NCBI RefSeq assembly: GCF_000340965.1
Contig: NZ_ANAY01000046.1
Location: forward strand, 1 to 39,709
Source of the DNA: Nocardiopsis kunsanensis DSM 44524
GTDB lineage: Bacteria; Actinomycetota; Actinomycetes; Streptosporangiales; Streptosporangiaceae
DNA: 39,709 nt
Direction: 5' to 3'
Shown: positions 15,897 through 24,341 of the stretch, piece by piece
Numbering within the stretch: the stretch's first letter is position 1
Layout: the number at the start of each line of letters is the position of its first letter
Program-made: the position numbers and the translations under genes
The notes under the pieces: generated by a model
Told to the model about the DNA's origin: nothing
Seen by the model: only the letters and a program-made list of their open reading frames with translations
Databases searched by the model: none

Positions 15897-16787
15897 CAGG
15901 CGGGCGACCTGTCGGCCCACGCCTACCTGGGCGCCGAGGCCCTGGTCCCGGCGCTGCGGGGCGGCGCGGACATCGTGATCGCGGGCCGCGCGGCCGACCC
16001 CTCCCTGTTCCTGGCCCCGCTCCTGGAACGCCTGGGTTGGGATCCGGCCGACGAGGACCTGGTCGCCGCGGGCACCCTGGTCGGACACCTGCTGGAGTGC
16101 GCCGGCCAGGTGAGCGGGGGGTACTTCGCCGACCCGGGGGTCAAGGGCGTGCCGGACCTGGCGCACCCGGGCTTTCCGGTCGCAGAGGTCGATGGCGACG
16201 GTTCGGCGGTGATCACCAAACTGCCCGGGACGGGCGGGCGCGTGGACACGATGACCGTGACCGAGCAGCTGACCTACGAGGTCACGGACCCGTCGGCGTA
16301 CCTGACACCGGACGTGAGCCTGGACATGAGGGGGGTGCAACTGTCCCAGGCAGGCCCGGACCGTGTGCGGGTGGCCTGGGCCCGGGGCGGAGCGCGTCCC
16401 GACCGTCTGAAAGCCAGCGTGGGGTGCCGGGCCGGGTTCCGGGGCGAGGGGGAGATCTCCTACGCGGGACCCGGAGCCGCCGCGCGTGCCCGACTGGCCG
16501 GCGAGGTGGTCCGTGAGCGCCTGGGTGAGCGTGTGCGCACCCGGGTGGACCTGCTCGGCGACACCACGGGCGAGGGGGGCGAGTGCCGGCTCCGGGTGGC
16601 GGGGACGAGCCCCGACCGGGCCGGGGCCGAGGCGGTGGAGGAAGAGGGCACGGCGCTGTACACGTGCGGTCCTGCTGGCGGTGGCGGCGCGCGGACCCGT
16701 AGCACGGAGGTGATCGGCATCCTCTCCACCACCATCGGCCGCGACCTCGTCGAGCCCGGCATCACCTACGTCGGGAAGGAGACATGA
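15894..16787 (+). pseudogene. AtuA-family (DUF1446) protein, N-terminally truncated
   Basis: About 297 residues matching the C-terminal two thirds of acyclic-terpene-utilisation AtuA proteins: SAHAYLGAEALVPALRGGAD, AGRAADPSLFLAPLLERLGW, AGTLVGHLLECAGQVSGGYF and HPGFPVAEV. The first 150-170 residues are absent; the match begins exactly where the unrelated minus-strand fragment ends, so a deletion joined two genes here. The stop overlaps the next start (ATGA), showing an ancestral operon with the AtuA-like domain gene. It is probably non-functional. Confidence 0.8.
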
Positions 16788-17170
16788 TGAACGTCCTGTT
16801 GCACGAGATCGCCCATGCCAGGGCCGGTGACAAGGGCAACCTCAACACGCTCTCGGTCATCGCGCACGAGCCCCGTTGGTACCCGGTGTTGTGCGAGGCG
16901 CTGCCCCCGGAGCGGGTCCGCAGGGTGCTGGCGGACCGTATGCGGGGCCCTTTGACGGTGCACCGCCTGGACACGGTGCACGCGCTCATTCTGGTGTTCG
17001 CGCGGTCCTCGCAGGACACGGTGACCACGTCGTTGCACTTGGACACCCACGGCAAGACGTTGGCCTCGCTGCTCCTGGGGGCGGTGATCCCTCTGCCACC
17101 GGAAGCGGGGGCACAGGCCGGGCCTCAGGCCGAGGCGCGGTCCAGTGCCTCCACGGAGTCCTCCAGGTAG
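16784..17170 (+). CDS. AtuA-like C-terminal-domain protein
   Basis: 128 aa. The core (LHEIAHARAGDKGNLNTLSV, then THGKTLASLLL) matches the small AtuA-associated domain found either fused to, or encoded next to, DUF1446 proteins. The AtuA pathway degrades citronellol/geraniol-type compounds, but homologues are widespread and often of unknown substrate. It starts inside the stop of the truncated AtuA gene, so its partner is damaged. The Ala/Glu-rich C-terminal tail overlaps the 3' end of the convergent transporter gene by 46 bp. Confidence 0.8.
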   Translation: MMNVLLHEIAHARAGDKGNLNTLSVIAHEPRWYPVLCEALPPERVRRVLADRMRGPLTVHRLDTVHALILVFARSSQDTVTTSLHLDTHGKTLASLLLGAVIPLPPEAGAQAGPQAEARSSASTESSR

Positions 17171-18390
17171 CGGTTGCGGCCGAGCAGAAGCCCGACGGAG
17201 AGGTTGACCACGACCAGGACGGCCACGAGCAGCAGGGGCGCGCTCCAGGAGTCGCTGAGGTCGTGCAAGTACCCGAACAGGAACGGCCCGGCGCCACCGA
17301 TGAGGTAGCCCAGGCTCTGACCGACCGCGGAGAGCGCGGCGGTACCGGCGCTGGTGCGGGTACGCAGCGCGAACATGGTCAGGGCGAAGACGAAACTGCC
17401 CATACCGATACCGATGAGGGTGGTCCACACCCATACGCCCTGCAGCGGGGAGAGCCACAGGCCAGCCACTCCGGCCAGGTAGGCGGCGGCGAAGAACACC
17501 ACGAAGAAGCGTTGGTCGCGGGTACGGGTGAGCAGGACGGGCAGGGCCAGCGACATCGGAATGCCGAGCGCGGTCAGATAGGCCAGTGCCACACCGGAGG
17601 TGGAGGCGTCCATCCCCTGGTCGCGCAGCATCTGCGCGTACCAGCCGAACATGATGTAGGCGATGGAGGACTGGGTGCCGAAGTACACCACCGCCTGCCA
17701 TCCGATACCGGTGCGCAGCACCTGGGGGATGCCGAGCCGGGTCCCGTCGCTGCTGCCCCTGGAGCTGTGGCGCAGGACCGCCAGCCAGGGCAGGGCCGCG
17801 ACCACGCCGAAGACCGCGTACATGCCCAGGGCCAGGCGCCACTCCCCCGTGCTCTGCTCGACCGGCACGGTGGCCGCGGCGGCGATGGCGGTGCCCGCGG
17901 CCAAGGCAGTGGTGTAGACGGTGGTCATGAGCCCGACCCGGTGCGGGAAGTGCCTCTTGACCAGAGCCGGGAGGATGACGTTGCCGACCGCGCCACCGGA
18001 CAGTGCGACGGTGCTCAGTGCCAGGAAGAGCCAGGGTTCGGTCGCCAACGCCCGGGTGCTCAGACCGAGGGTCAGGGCCGCGAGTGCGTAGACCAGCAGG
18101 TGGTGGTCTCCCAGGCGGCGGGAGAGCACGGGGGTGAAGCCGCCGAAGAGCGCAAAGCACAGCACGGGCAGGGTGGTGAGCAGCCCGGCTCCGGCCCCGG
18201 ACATGCCGAGGCCGCCCGTGACCTCGTCGAGGACAGGGCCGACGCTGGTGATGGCAGTACGCAGGTTGAGGGCGGCCAGCGCGATGCCGACGCCGAGGAT
18301 GAGCAGGACCCATCGTGTCGGTGCCGGGCTCGATCGTGCCGCCGGGGGTTCAGTGGTCACAGGCTCGCGGTGCCCCACTCCGGCGTTCAT
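17125..18390 (-). CDS. CynX/NimT-type MFS transporter
   Basis: 421 aa with about 12 membrane segments. The conserved start of the CynX/NimT group is visible (LAALNLRTAITSVGPVLDEV), with GGAVGNVILPALVKRHFP in the middle and AALSAVGQSLGYLIGGAGPF late. The group moves small anions and drugs such as cyanate or nitroimidazoles; the cargo here is unknown. The ATG at 18390 has no strong ribosome site; a GTG about 11 codons downstream (VTTEPPAARSS) is an alternative. It is divergent from an FCD/GntR regulator that probably controls it. Confidence 0.9.
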   Translation of the reverse strand: MNAGVGHREPVTTEPPAARSSPAPTRWVLLILGVGIALAALNLRTAITSVGPVLDEVTGGLGMSGAGAGLLTTLPVLCFALFGGFTPVLSRRLGDHHLLVYALAALTLGLSTRALATEPWLFLALSTVALSGGAVGNVILPALVKRHFPHRVGLMTTVYTTALAAGTAIAAAATVPVEQSTGEWRLALGMYAVFGVVAALPWLAVLRHSSRGSSDGTRLGIPQVLRTGIGWQAVVYFGTQSSIAYIMFGWYAQMLRDQGMDASTSGVALAYLTALGIPMSLALPVLLTRTRDQRFFVVFFAAAYLAGVAGLWLSPLQGVWVWTTLIGIGMGSFVFALTMFALRTRTSAGTAALSAVGQSLGYLIGGAGPFLFGYLHDLSDSWSAPLLLVAVLVVVNLSVGLLLGRNRYLEDSVEALDRASA

Positions 18391-18423
18391 AGAAGTCGAC
18401 TCGCATTATTCGTAGGATGACCC

Positions 18424-18433
18424 GATGTACATC
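18424..18433. promoter_or_regulatory. Candidate GntR operator
   Basis: gatgtacatc is a perfect 10-bp palindrome 34 bp upstream of the transporter start and about 125 bp from the divergent regulator. FCD/GntR proteins often bind short palindromes with a central GTnnAC, which this contains. Confidence 0.4.
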
Positions 18434-18557
18434 ATGAGCATAACGCATTGCCGCTCGTAGCCATTTCCTCGCCGCAACTGGTCTATGCTCCCGCCTAACC
18501 GTCCGCATTCGTGCGCTGGTCCCGTCATCCGGCGACCCGCCCCTAGGAGGTATACGC

Positions 18558-19268
18558 GTGCCCCTCGCCTCTACACGCCGGACCGGTCTTGTCGACCAGG
18601 TCATCAGTCAGCTACGAGCACAGATCGACTCGGGTGAGTGGGGCGTGGGCGACCGGATCCCCACCGAGTCGGAGCTGTCCGAACAACTGGAGGTGGGCCG
18701 CAACACCGTACGCGAAGCCGTGCGGGCCCTCGCCCACGCGGGCCTGCTCGAGATCCGCCAGGGAGCGGGCACCTTCGTGCGCGCCTCCAGCGAACTCGGC
18801 GGGGCCCTGCGCCGCCGCCTGGAGCGCTCCCGCCTCCGGGAGAACCTGGAGGTGCGCCGGGCCTTGGAGGTCGAGGCCGCGCGCCTGGCCGCACGGCGGC
18901 ACAGCGAGGCCGACATGGCCGACATCGACCGTGCCCTGGGCATGCGTGAGGAGGCCTGGCGCGACCAGGACATGGGCACCTTCGTGGAGGCGGACTTCAC
19001 CCTCCACAAGGCGGTGGTGTTGGCCACCCACAACCGGTTGCTGATCGACCTGTACGACGACATCGCCCAGGTCGTCTACGCCAGCATCGTCCACACCGTC
19101 TACGAACAGGCCGAAGAGGAGAGCGATCGTCGGGACGGGCCCTCCTCGGACTACGAGGGCATGGACCACAGCAAGCTCGTGGAGGCGATCCGCGCCGCCG
19201 ATCCCGCTGAGGCTGCGCGGGAGGCCAACTGTTACATCGACGAGCTGCTGAGCCTGACCCAGGAGTGA
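18558..19268 (+). CDS. FadR-type (FCD) GntR transcriptional regulator
   Basis: 236 aa. GTG start with a perfect AGGAGG seven bases upstream. The winged helix (residues about 9-76) has the GntR signature GDRIPTESELSEQLEVGRNT followed by VREAVRALAHAGLLEIRQGA. The C-terminal FCD domain carries the DxxxH pair (DFTLHK) and a later His (DHSKL), but the usual final His position reads Asn (EANCYID), so metal binding may be altered. It is divergent from the CynX-type transporter, the likely target. Confidence 0.92.
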   Translation: MPLASTRRTGLVDQVISQLRAQIDSGEWGVGDRIPTESELSEQLEVGRNTVREAVRALAHAGLLEIRQGAGTFVRASSELGGALRRRLERSRLRENLEVRRALEVEAARLAARRHSEADMADIDRALGMREEAWRDQDMGTFVEADFTLHKAVVLATHNRLLIDLYDDIAQVVYASIVHTVYEQAEEESDRRDGPSSDYEGMDHSKLVEAIRAADPAEAAREANCYIDELLSLTQE

Positions 19269-19270
19269 GG

Positions 19271-19306
19271 CCAGGGCCCGGGGTGGTCCCTGGCCCCGGG
19301 CCCTGG
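19271..19306. terminator. Bidirectional terminator between GntR and RraA genes
   Basis: A 13-bp perfect stem (19271-19283 with 19294-19306) and a 10-base loop lie between two convergent genes, starting two bases after the GntR stop and nine before the RraA stop. Confidence 0.75.
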
Positions 19307-19314
19307 GCTTCCGG

Positions 19315-20091
19315 TCACTCCCCGTAGCGCCGTTCACCCACCGAGGTGTGCGGGGGACTGCACGAACGCAGCGGTGTGTGGCCCTCCCCGCGCGCGGTGC
19401 CGTCACGGCGCGGAGCGCGCGCGCCCGCACCCCGGCGCGAGTGGTGTTCGCCGTCGCCTTCCCATCCGCTGACCTGGGAGGGGTCCAGCCCCAGCAGGTC
19501 GAGGGTGGACTGTCCTGCGTGCACGGCGTCGATGAGTTCTTGTTCGTGGGACAGGCTGGCCACGGTCTTGCCGATGATGGAGCTGACCTGGCCGCGTGGC
19601 AGGAGGACCACCCCGTCGTCGTCGGCCGCGATCCAGTCGCCTCGGCGGACCTGGAGCGGGAGAGGGCCGGCGGCGCTCATGGTGATCATCTGTCCGACCG
19701 AGCCTCCGGCGTGGTGCCCTGCCTCACGCACCGAGACGCCCGAGCTGAAGACGGGCATCGCGCAGCGGGCGATGGCGGCGATGTCGCGCACGCAGCCGTC
19801 CAGGACGATGCCCTCGATGCCGCGCGTGTGCGCAGCCACCGCGAGGATCTCGTCGACGTAGCCGTACTCGGCCTCCCCCGCCACGTCCACGACGAGCGCG
19901 GAGCCGGGCGGGGCCTGTTCGACCGCCACGTGCAGGGCGAGGTTGTCGCCGGGGGCGCACCGCACGGGGAAGGCCGAGGCGGCGAAGGCGGCCCCGGGCC
20001 AGACGGAGAAGAGGTGGGCCCCGAGGGGCCGCCCACCACACCGCGCCAGCGCCACGGTGCCCACAGCACTCAACGTCTCCGCAAGCGTCAC
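19315..20091 (-). CDS. RraA-like aldolase/decarboxylase (HMG/CHA aldolase type)
   Basis: 258 aa. GTG start with a GGGAGG site. The RraA/HMG-aldolase fold is shown by VVDVAGEAEYGYVDEILAVA, the metal-site motif GIVLDGCVRD (Arg102, Asp103) and GDWIAADDDGVVLLPR. Free-standing members cleave 4-hydroxy-4-methyl-2-oxoglutarate-type acids or decarboxylate oxaloacetate; RraA itself inhibits RNase E. The neighbourhood (transporter, GntR, AtuA-like genes) favours a catabolic aldolase. The last 50 residues are a low-complexity basic tail not typical of the family. Confidence 0.85.
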   Translation of the reverse strand: MTLAETLSAVGTVALARCGGRPLGAHLFSVWPGAAFAASAFPVRCAPGDNLALHVAVEQAPPGSALVVDVAGEAEYGYVDEILAVAAHTRGIEGIVLDGCVRDIAAIARCAMPVFSSGVSVREAGHHAGGSVGQMITMSAAGPLPLQVRRGDWIAADDDGVVLLPRGQVSSIIGKTVASLSHEQELIDAVHAGQSTLDLLGLDPSQVSGWEGDGEHHSRRGAGARAPRRDGTARGEGHTPLRSCSPPHTSVGERRYGE

Positions 20092-20205
20092 GTCTGCCTC
20101 CCATTACACCCGCGCCTGGTGTGACCGGCCAGTACCGGCCCACCTTCCATACTCACGGGTAACTTAAGCGTGACGCAAGCCATGCGGAGCGGAAACACGG
20201 AAAAA

Positions 20206-20222
20206 TGTTACCGCTGGTTACA
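20206..20222. promoter_or_regulatory. TGTTACC-type palindrome upstream of RraA gene
   Basis: TGTTACC-GCT-GGTTACA is a 17-bp imperfect palindrome with the same architecture as the one at 12178-12194. It lies between the Lrp gene's 3' end and the RraA gene start (115 bp upstream of that start). Confidence 0.45.
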
Positions 20223-20266
20223 GGTCGGACCGAAACCCGGGCCCGAGCCCGTTGCCCCGGTGCTGC

Positions 20267-21175
20267 TCACCCGGTCGGCCGGTCCATCAGATGCTCACCC
20301 CCACGGCGTTCCTTCTGTACCGAGAGGTGGTCCCAGGTCTCCACGTGGCCCACACCGGAGGCGGCACGCACCGACTCCAGCACCTCCACCAACCGGCAGC
20401 GATCGGGCGCGGTGAGAGTGGCGACGAGGTCGTAACGCCCGAAACCGCTCGCGAGGAAGGAGATCCCGTCGATGGCGCTCAACCGTACCCCCAAGGCCTC
20501 GGCGTCACCCCGGCAGTGCACCCCCAGACCCAACTGTTCGTTGGTGCCCAGGGCGGAAGGCTCCACCAGCGCGGTCACGTGCACGACCCCGGAGTCGATC
20601 AGGCGCACCACACGTGAGCGCGCCGCCGCCTGCGAGAGGCCGACCTGGCGCGCCAGGTCGGCGTAGGAGGCGCGCCCGTTGACCAGCAGACGCCGCACCA
20701 GACTCCAGTCCAGGGCGTCCATCTCGATGTCCTGCAGCCGGCGCACACTGCTGTGCGAGTCCTTGAAGACCGAGCCGGCCCGGAAGACCTCCAGGCGTTC
20801 CACGCCGGGCAGGGAACGCAGTTCGGCCAACTCGGCGGTGAGGGCACGGTCGTCGGCCACACGCACCTGGGCCACGGCCTGGACCCGGCCCGCCGTCAGG
20901 GCTGCGAAGGTCACCGCCTCGCGTTCGCCGAGTTTGCCCATGAGCGGTCCGACCGGGCCGTTGACCGTGAACGAGACGTGCCCCAGGGCCTCCATCCCCA
21001 GGACCCCTGTGTGCAGGACTCCCACGATTCTGACGGCCCCCGACCGGACGAGCTGCCGGACCCGGGCGCGCACAGCCGTGCGCGAGAGCCCCACCCCGTC
21101 GGCCAATGACTGGAATGTCGCTCTTCCATCCCCCTGCAACGCACGCATGAGCGCCGCGTCAACCGCATCGAGCAC
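20267..21175 (-). CDS. Double-length Lrp/AsnC family regulator
   Basis: 302 aa, twice the size of ordinary Lrp. Two AsnC-type helix-turn-helix modules are visible: residues 3-52 (QSLADGVGLSRTAVRARVRQ) and about 150-205 (YADLARQVGLSQAAARSRV). A C-terminal RAM-like ligand domain follows (GISFLASGFGRYDLVATLTA). The GTG start at 21175 has a weak AGG site 12 bases upstream. It lies upstream of and co-directional with the RraA gene, separated by a region holding the 20206 palindrome, so it may control that gene. Ligand unknown. Confidence 0.9.
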   Translation of the reverse strand: MLDAVDAALMRALQGDGRATFQSLADGVGLSRTAVRARVRQLVRSGAVRIVGVLHTGVLGMEALGHVSFTVNGPVGPLMGKLGEREAVTFAALTAGRVQAVAQVRVADDRALTAELAELRSLPGVERLEVFRAGSVFKDSHSSVRRLQDIEMDALDWSLVRRLLVNGRASYADLARQVGLSQAAARSRVVRLIDSGVVHVTALVEPSALGTNEQLGLGVHCRGDAEALGVRLSAIDGISFLASGFGRYDLVATLTAPDRCRLVEVLESVRAASGVGHVETWDHLSVQKERRGGEHLMDRPTG

Positions 21176-21630
21176 GATGGTGCTGCCTTTCGTTACCCAT
21201 GACGCCGTCCACTTGCCGAACGGACGGCGCCCCCTCCTGCGGCCAGATCATCGCAGCTGTCGCGCGCGTTCACTACTGATCGCAAAAGAAATGGCCTGAT
21301 TCGGACTCTTCGGCCGTCCGAAAGTGCCGTGCAATCCCCCATCAGGGGCCACGAAGCTACATAACAGACTTGTATAGAACAGTCCTCATGTCACCCACGA
21401 CCGTGCGCGGCGCTACGCGCAACCGCCAGACTGTGAGGCAAAGTGTGTTCGGTGGGCGCCCCCTTCCGCACGGCAGGCCGGGTGTCCGTTGATTCCGCCC
21501 GGGTCCGGTGATGTCCGGAGGGGCACGCGGGGGAACGACGACCCTCCCGGCGATCGATGTCCAGGGCGGGTACACAGGTAACACGAGGGGCGGGGAAGAA
21601 GTCCGCCCTCCGGCTGGAGAGGATACGTCG
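21176..21630. other. Divergent promoter region of Lrp and LCP genes
   Basis: No gene is supported. A 7-bp hairpin (ttcggac 21300-21306, gtccgaa 21316-21322) may end or attenuate a transcript. A -10-like TATAGA lies at 21373-21378, suggesting a transcript with a long leader toward the LCP gene. One GGTAACA (21577-21583), the inverse of the recurring TGTTACC heptamer, lies 48 bp upstream of the LCP start. Confidence 0.4.
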
Positions 21631-23211
21631 GTGGCAGCGGACGACGAACAGCAGGAGGCAGCGGCGCCCGCGCGCCCGAGCAGCACACCGCGGGCCCTGC
21701 TGTGGACCGCCGCGTCTGTGCCGCTCCCGGGGATCACCCACCTGCGTATGGGGCGGCGCACCGGGGGCGCCCTCATCCTGCTCGCCTACCTGGGCGGGCT
21801 GGCTCTGTTGGGGTGGGGCGTCTACGCACTGGGTGCGGGCGAGTCGAACGCACTCGCGTCGATGGCGGGGTTGGCCGCCTCGAGCCAGTGGCTGTTGCAG
21901 GCCATGGTCGTGGTCTTCGTGGCTGCCGTGGTGTGGATCGCGGTGGTCGTGCACTCCTGGGTCATCACCCGGCCCCCGGGCGGTTCACGGGGTCTGAGGC
22001 TGGGATCGGGCGCGGTGGTGGCGCTGCTCGTGCTGAGCATCGCGGTGCCCTCGGCCTATGCGCTGCACGCGGGTTACACGACGTACCAGACCGTCGGAGA
22101 CGTGTTCGGCGGGGAGGAGGACGGCCTCCCGCACGACGAGTCCGACCCGTGGGACGGCGCCGAGCGCATGAACGTACTGCTGCTGGGGGCCGACTCCGGC
22201 GAGAACCGCTACGGGGTGCGCACCGACACCATGATGGTGGCCAGCATCGACGCCGAGACCGGCGACACCGTGCTCGTGGGCCTGCCGCGCAACCTGGAGA
22301 ACGCGCAGTTCCCCGAGGGATCCGCGCTGGCCGAGCGTTATCCCGAGCCCCAGGGCTTCGACCAGCTGCTCAACGACGTCTACCAGACGGTGGCCGACGA
22401 ACCCGGGGAGTTGGCCACCAACGACGGGGTGCGCGACCCTGCGGCCCACACCCTCAAGGAAGTCATCGGCTACAACCTGAACCTGGACGTGGAGTACTAC
22501 GCCATGGTCGACATGATGGGCTTCCGCGACCTGATCGACGCCGTGGGCGGGATCGAGGTCCACATCGACGAGCCGATCCCCTACGGCATGCAGGGCGATG
22601 TGCTGGAGGAGGGCGACCAGCTCCTGGACGGCTACAAGGCCCTCTGGTACGGACGTTCGCGTATCGGCTCCGACGACTACGGCCGTATGGGGCGCCAGGG
22701 GTGCCTGATCAAGTACGTGGCCGAGCAGATCGACCCCACGACGCTGCTGACGAGCTACCGGGATCTGGCCGGAGCCACCAAGCGCACGCTGACCACGGAC
22801 ATTCCGCAATCGAAGGTCCCGGCCTTCGTCGACCTGGCGGAGCAGGTCACCGAGTCCGGGTCGATGAGTACGCTGCAGCTGTCCCCGCCCCAGGTGAGCA
22901 CCGCCGACCCGGACTGGGACAAGGTGCAGGAGCTGGTCGTGGAGGCCATTGCCGCCGGCAGCGAGAACGGCGACAACGTCCCGAACGAGCCCGAGGGCGA
23001 CCCTTCCGGTGAGGACTCGCAGGAGGAGACCGAGGGTTCCGAGGAGGAGACCGGGGCCCCGGAGGACCAGGAGGACTCCGGTGAAGAGGACTCCGGTGAG
23101 GAGGAGAGCACCGAGTGGCAGGACTACACCGGTCTGGCCGAGCCCTCCCCCGCCGACCCGGGCCGCCAGGTGGGTGCCGAGGCCACCGACCTGGATGCGA
23201 TCTGCCCCTGA
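21631..23211 (+). CDS. LytR-CpsA-Psr (LCP) family protein with multi-TM N-terminus
   Basis: 526 aa. GTG start at 21631 with a GAGAGGA site; an earlier in-frame ATG lacks one. Residues 1-20 are acidic; about four hydrophobic helices follow (ILLAYLGGLALLGWGVYAL, AMVVVFVAAVVWIAVVV, ALLVLSIAVPSAYAL). The LCP domain begins at about 179 with MNVLLLGADSG, and has Arg197/Asp199 in YGVRTDTMM and GLPRNLENAQF. LCP enzymes attach teichoic acids, arabinogalactan or glycans to peptidoglycan outside the membrane. A 70-residue Glu/Asp/Gly linker and a C-terminal Cys (DAICP) end it. The usual LCP has one TM; several here is a known actinobacterial variant. Confidence 0.92.
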   Translation: MAADDEQQEAAAPARPSSTPRALLWTAASVPLPGITHLRMGRRTGGALILLAYLGGLALLGWGVYALGAGESNALASMAGLAASSQWLLQAMVVVFVAAVVWIAVVVHSWVITRPPGGSRGLRLGSGAVVALLVLSIAVPSAYALHAGYTTYQTVGDVFGGEEDGLPHDESDPWDGAERMNVLLLGADSGENRYGVRTDTMMVASIDAETGDTVLVGLPRNLENAQFPEGSALAERYPEPQGFDQLLNDVYQTVADEPGELATNDGVRDPAAHTLKEVIGYNLNLDVEYYAMVDMMGFRDLIDAVGGIEVHIDEPIPYGMQGDVLEEGDQLLDGYKALWYGRSRIGSDDYGRMGRQGCLIKYVAEQIDPTTLLTSYRDLAGATKRTLTTDIPQSKVPAFVDLAEQVTESGSMSTLQLSPPQVSTADPDWDKVQELVVEAIAAGSENGDNVPNEPEGDPSGEDSQEETEGSEEETGAPEDQEDSGEEDSGEEESTEWQDYTGLAEPSPADPGRQVGAEATDLDAICP

Positions 23212-23339
23212 GTCCGTGAACCCCTGAGCCCGCCGAGGGGCGGGGACCGGGGCCCCGGAGGCCGGGTCAGGGTCCTTGTCGGTGCCTCGAGAACACCGGC
23301 AGGGGTCCTTCACCGACGCACAGGCCCGGCCCCGCGGAC

Positions 23340-23372
23340 CGCCCGCCGGAGTGCTCGCCGCTCCGGCGGGCG
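23340..23372. terminator. Hairpin between LCP gene and the next gene
   Basis: A perfect 12-bp stem (23340-23351 with 23361-23372) and a 9-base loop lie 128 bp past the LCP stop. The remaining sequence of 23212-23506 shows no gene. Confidence 0.6.
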
Positions 23373-23506
23373 CCGTCCGCGCCGGCCACGAACCGCACAC
23401 CCTGCCCGGGGCGCGCCGAACGAACCGCGATCGCCGTGGTTGACCGGAACCGGTCGTTCCCCTCCGTCCCATTGTCGTTCGAACACGGGCGTGTGACGCT
23501 TGTCCG

Positions 23507-24220
23507 GTGACCGCCGCACAGCTCTGGACCCTGATCGCGCTCGGGGCCTTCCACGGCTTGCATCCCGGTATGGGATGGATGCTTGCCGTGGCCCGCGGCC
23601 TGCAGGAGGGCGGACGCGCAGAGGTCCTGCGTTCCTTGCCGATGGTCGCGCTCGGGCACGCGGGGGCCGTCGCGATCGCTGCGGTCGCGATCACCGTGAC
23701 CGGCTCGCTGTCGGCCTCGGTGCTCCTCCCCGTGGTGTGCGGTACGGCTATCGCCCTGTACGGGCTGTGGATGCTGCTGGGACGTCGCCACTACCACTGG
23801 CGGGAGATCCGGTTGCCGTTGTGGCAGGTGGGCACGTGGGCGTTCCTGATGTCCTCGGCGCACGGTGCGGGGCTGATGCTCTTTCCGGTCATGGCCGGCC
23901 AACTCACGCACGTCCACCACGACCACGGCTCACACGAGGCGCACAACGGCGACGGCGGGGCCGGGGCTTCGGCCGAGGTGGGGTCCACGACGGTTCCCGA
24001 GGGTTCCTGGAGTCTGTGGGACGCGACCGTGACGGGGCTGTTCGCCACCGGGGTGCACACTTCGGCGATGTTGGGCGCGGCGGGGGTGGCGGCGCTGATC
24101 GCCTACGACTTCTTCGGTGTACCCGCCCTGCGGTGGCGCGGTGTGACCATGGACCGGATCTGGGCGCTGACCCTGGTGGCGGGCGGGTTGTTCGTCCTGT
24201 GGTCGGTCCTGCAGCCGTGA
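23507..24220 (+). CDS. Histidine-rich polytopic membrane protein, possibly metal-related
   Basis: 237 aa with about six membrane helices; GTG start. Conserved-looking His residues sit in or near helices: His16/His19 (FHGLHPGMGW), His51 (ALGHAG), His119 (SSAHGAG) and His184 (ATGVHTS). The loop at 135-146 is a His cluster (HVHHDHGSHEAH). Such patterns recall metal transporters of the NiCoT/UreH/HupE type, but the exact signature HX4DH is not present. It stands alone, after the LCP gene. A metal-efflux or uptake role is inference. Confidence 0.75.
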   Translation: MTAAQLWTLIALGAFHGLHPGMGWMLAVARGLQEGGRAEVLRSLPMVALGHAGAVAIAAVAITVTGSLSASVLLPVVCGTAIALYGLWMLLGRRHYHWREIRLPLWQVGTWAFLMSSAHGAGLMLFPVMAGQLTHVHHDHGSHEAHNGDGGAGASAEVGSTTVPEGSWSLWDATVTGLFATGVHTSAMLGAAGVAALIAYDFFGVPALRWRGVTMDRIWALTLVAGGLFVLWSVLQP

Positions 24221-24341
24221 GACGAGTGTGATCTGGCAAATAGATTCCATTTGCCGGAAATCTATGGGCTCTTTGGTCGTTGTGTCATGGGGAACCCGGG
24301 TCGGAGCACGGCCGGCCCGGACCGGACCGGGGGAAGGGGTT

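Noticed and set aside
16766..18313. 515-aa minus-strand frame opposite the AtuA-like and CynX genes
   Set aside because: Arg/His/Pro-rich shadow in another frame of the transporter gene.
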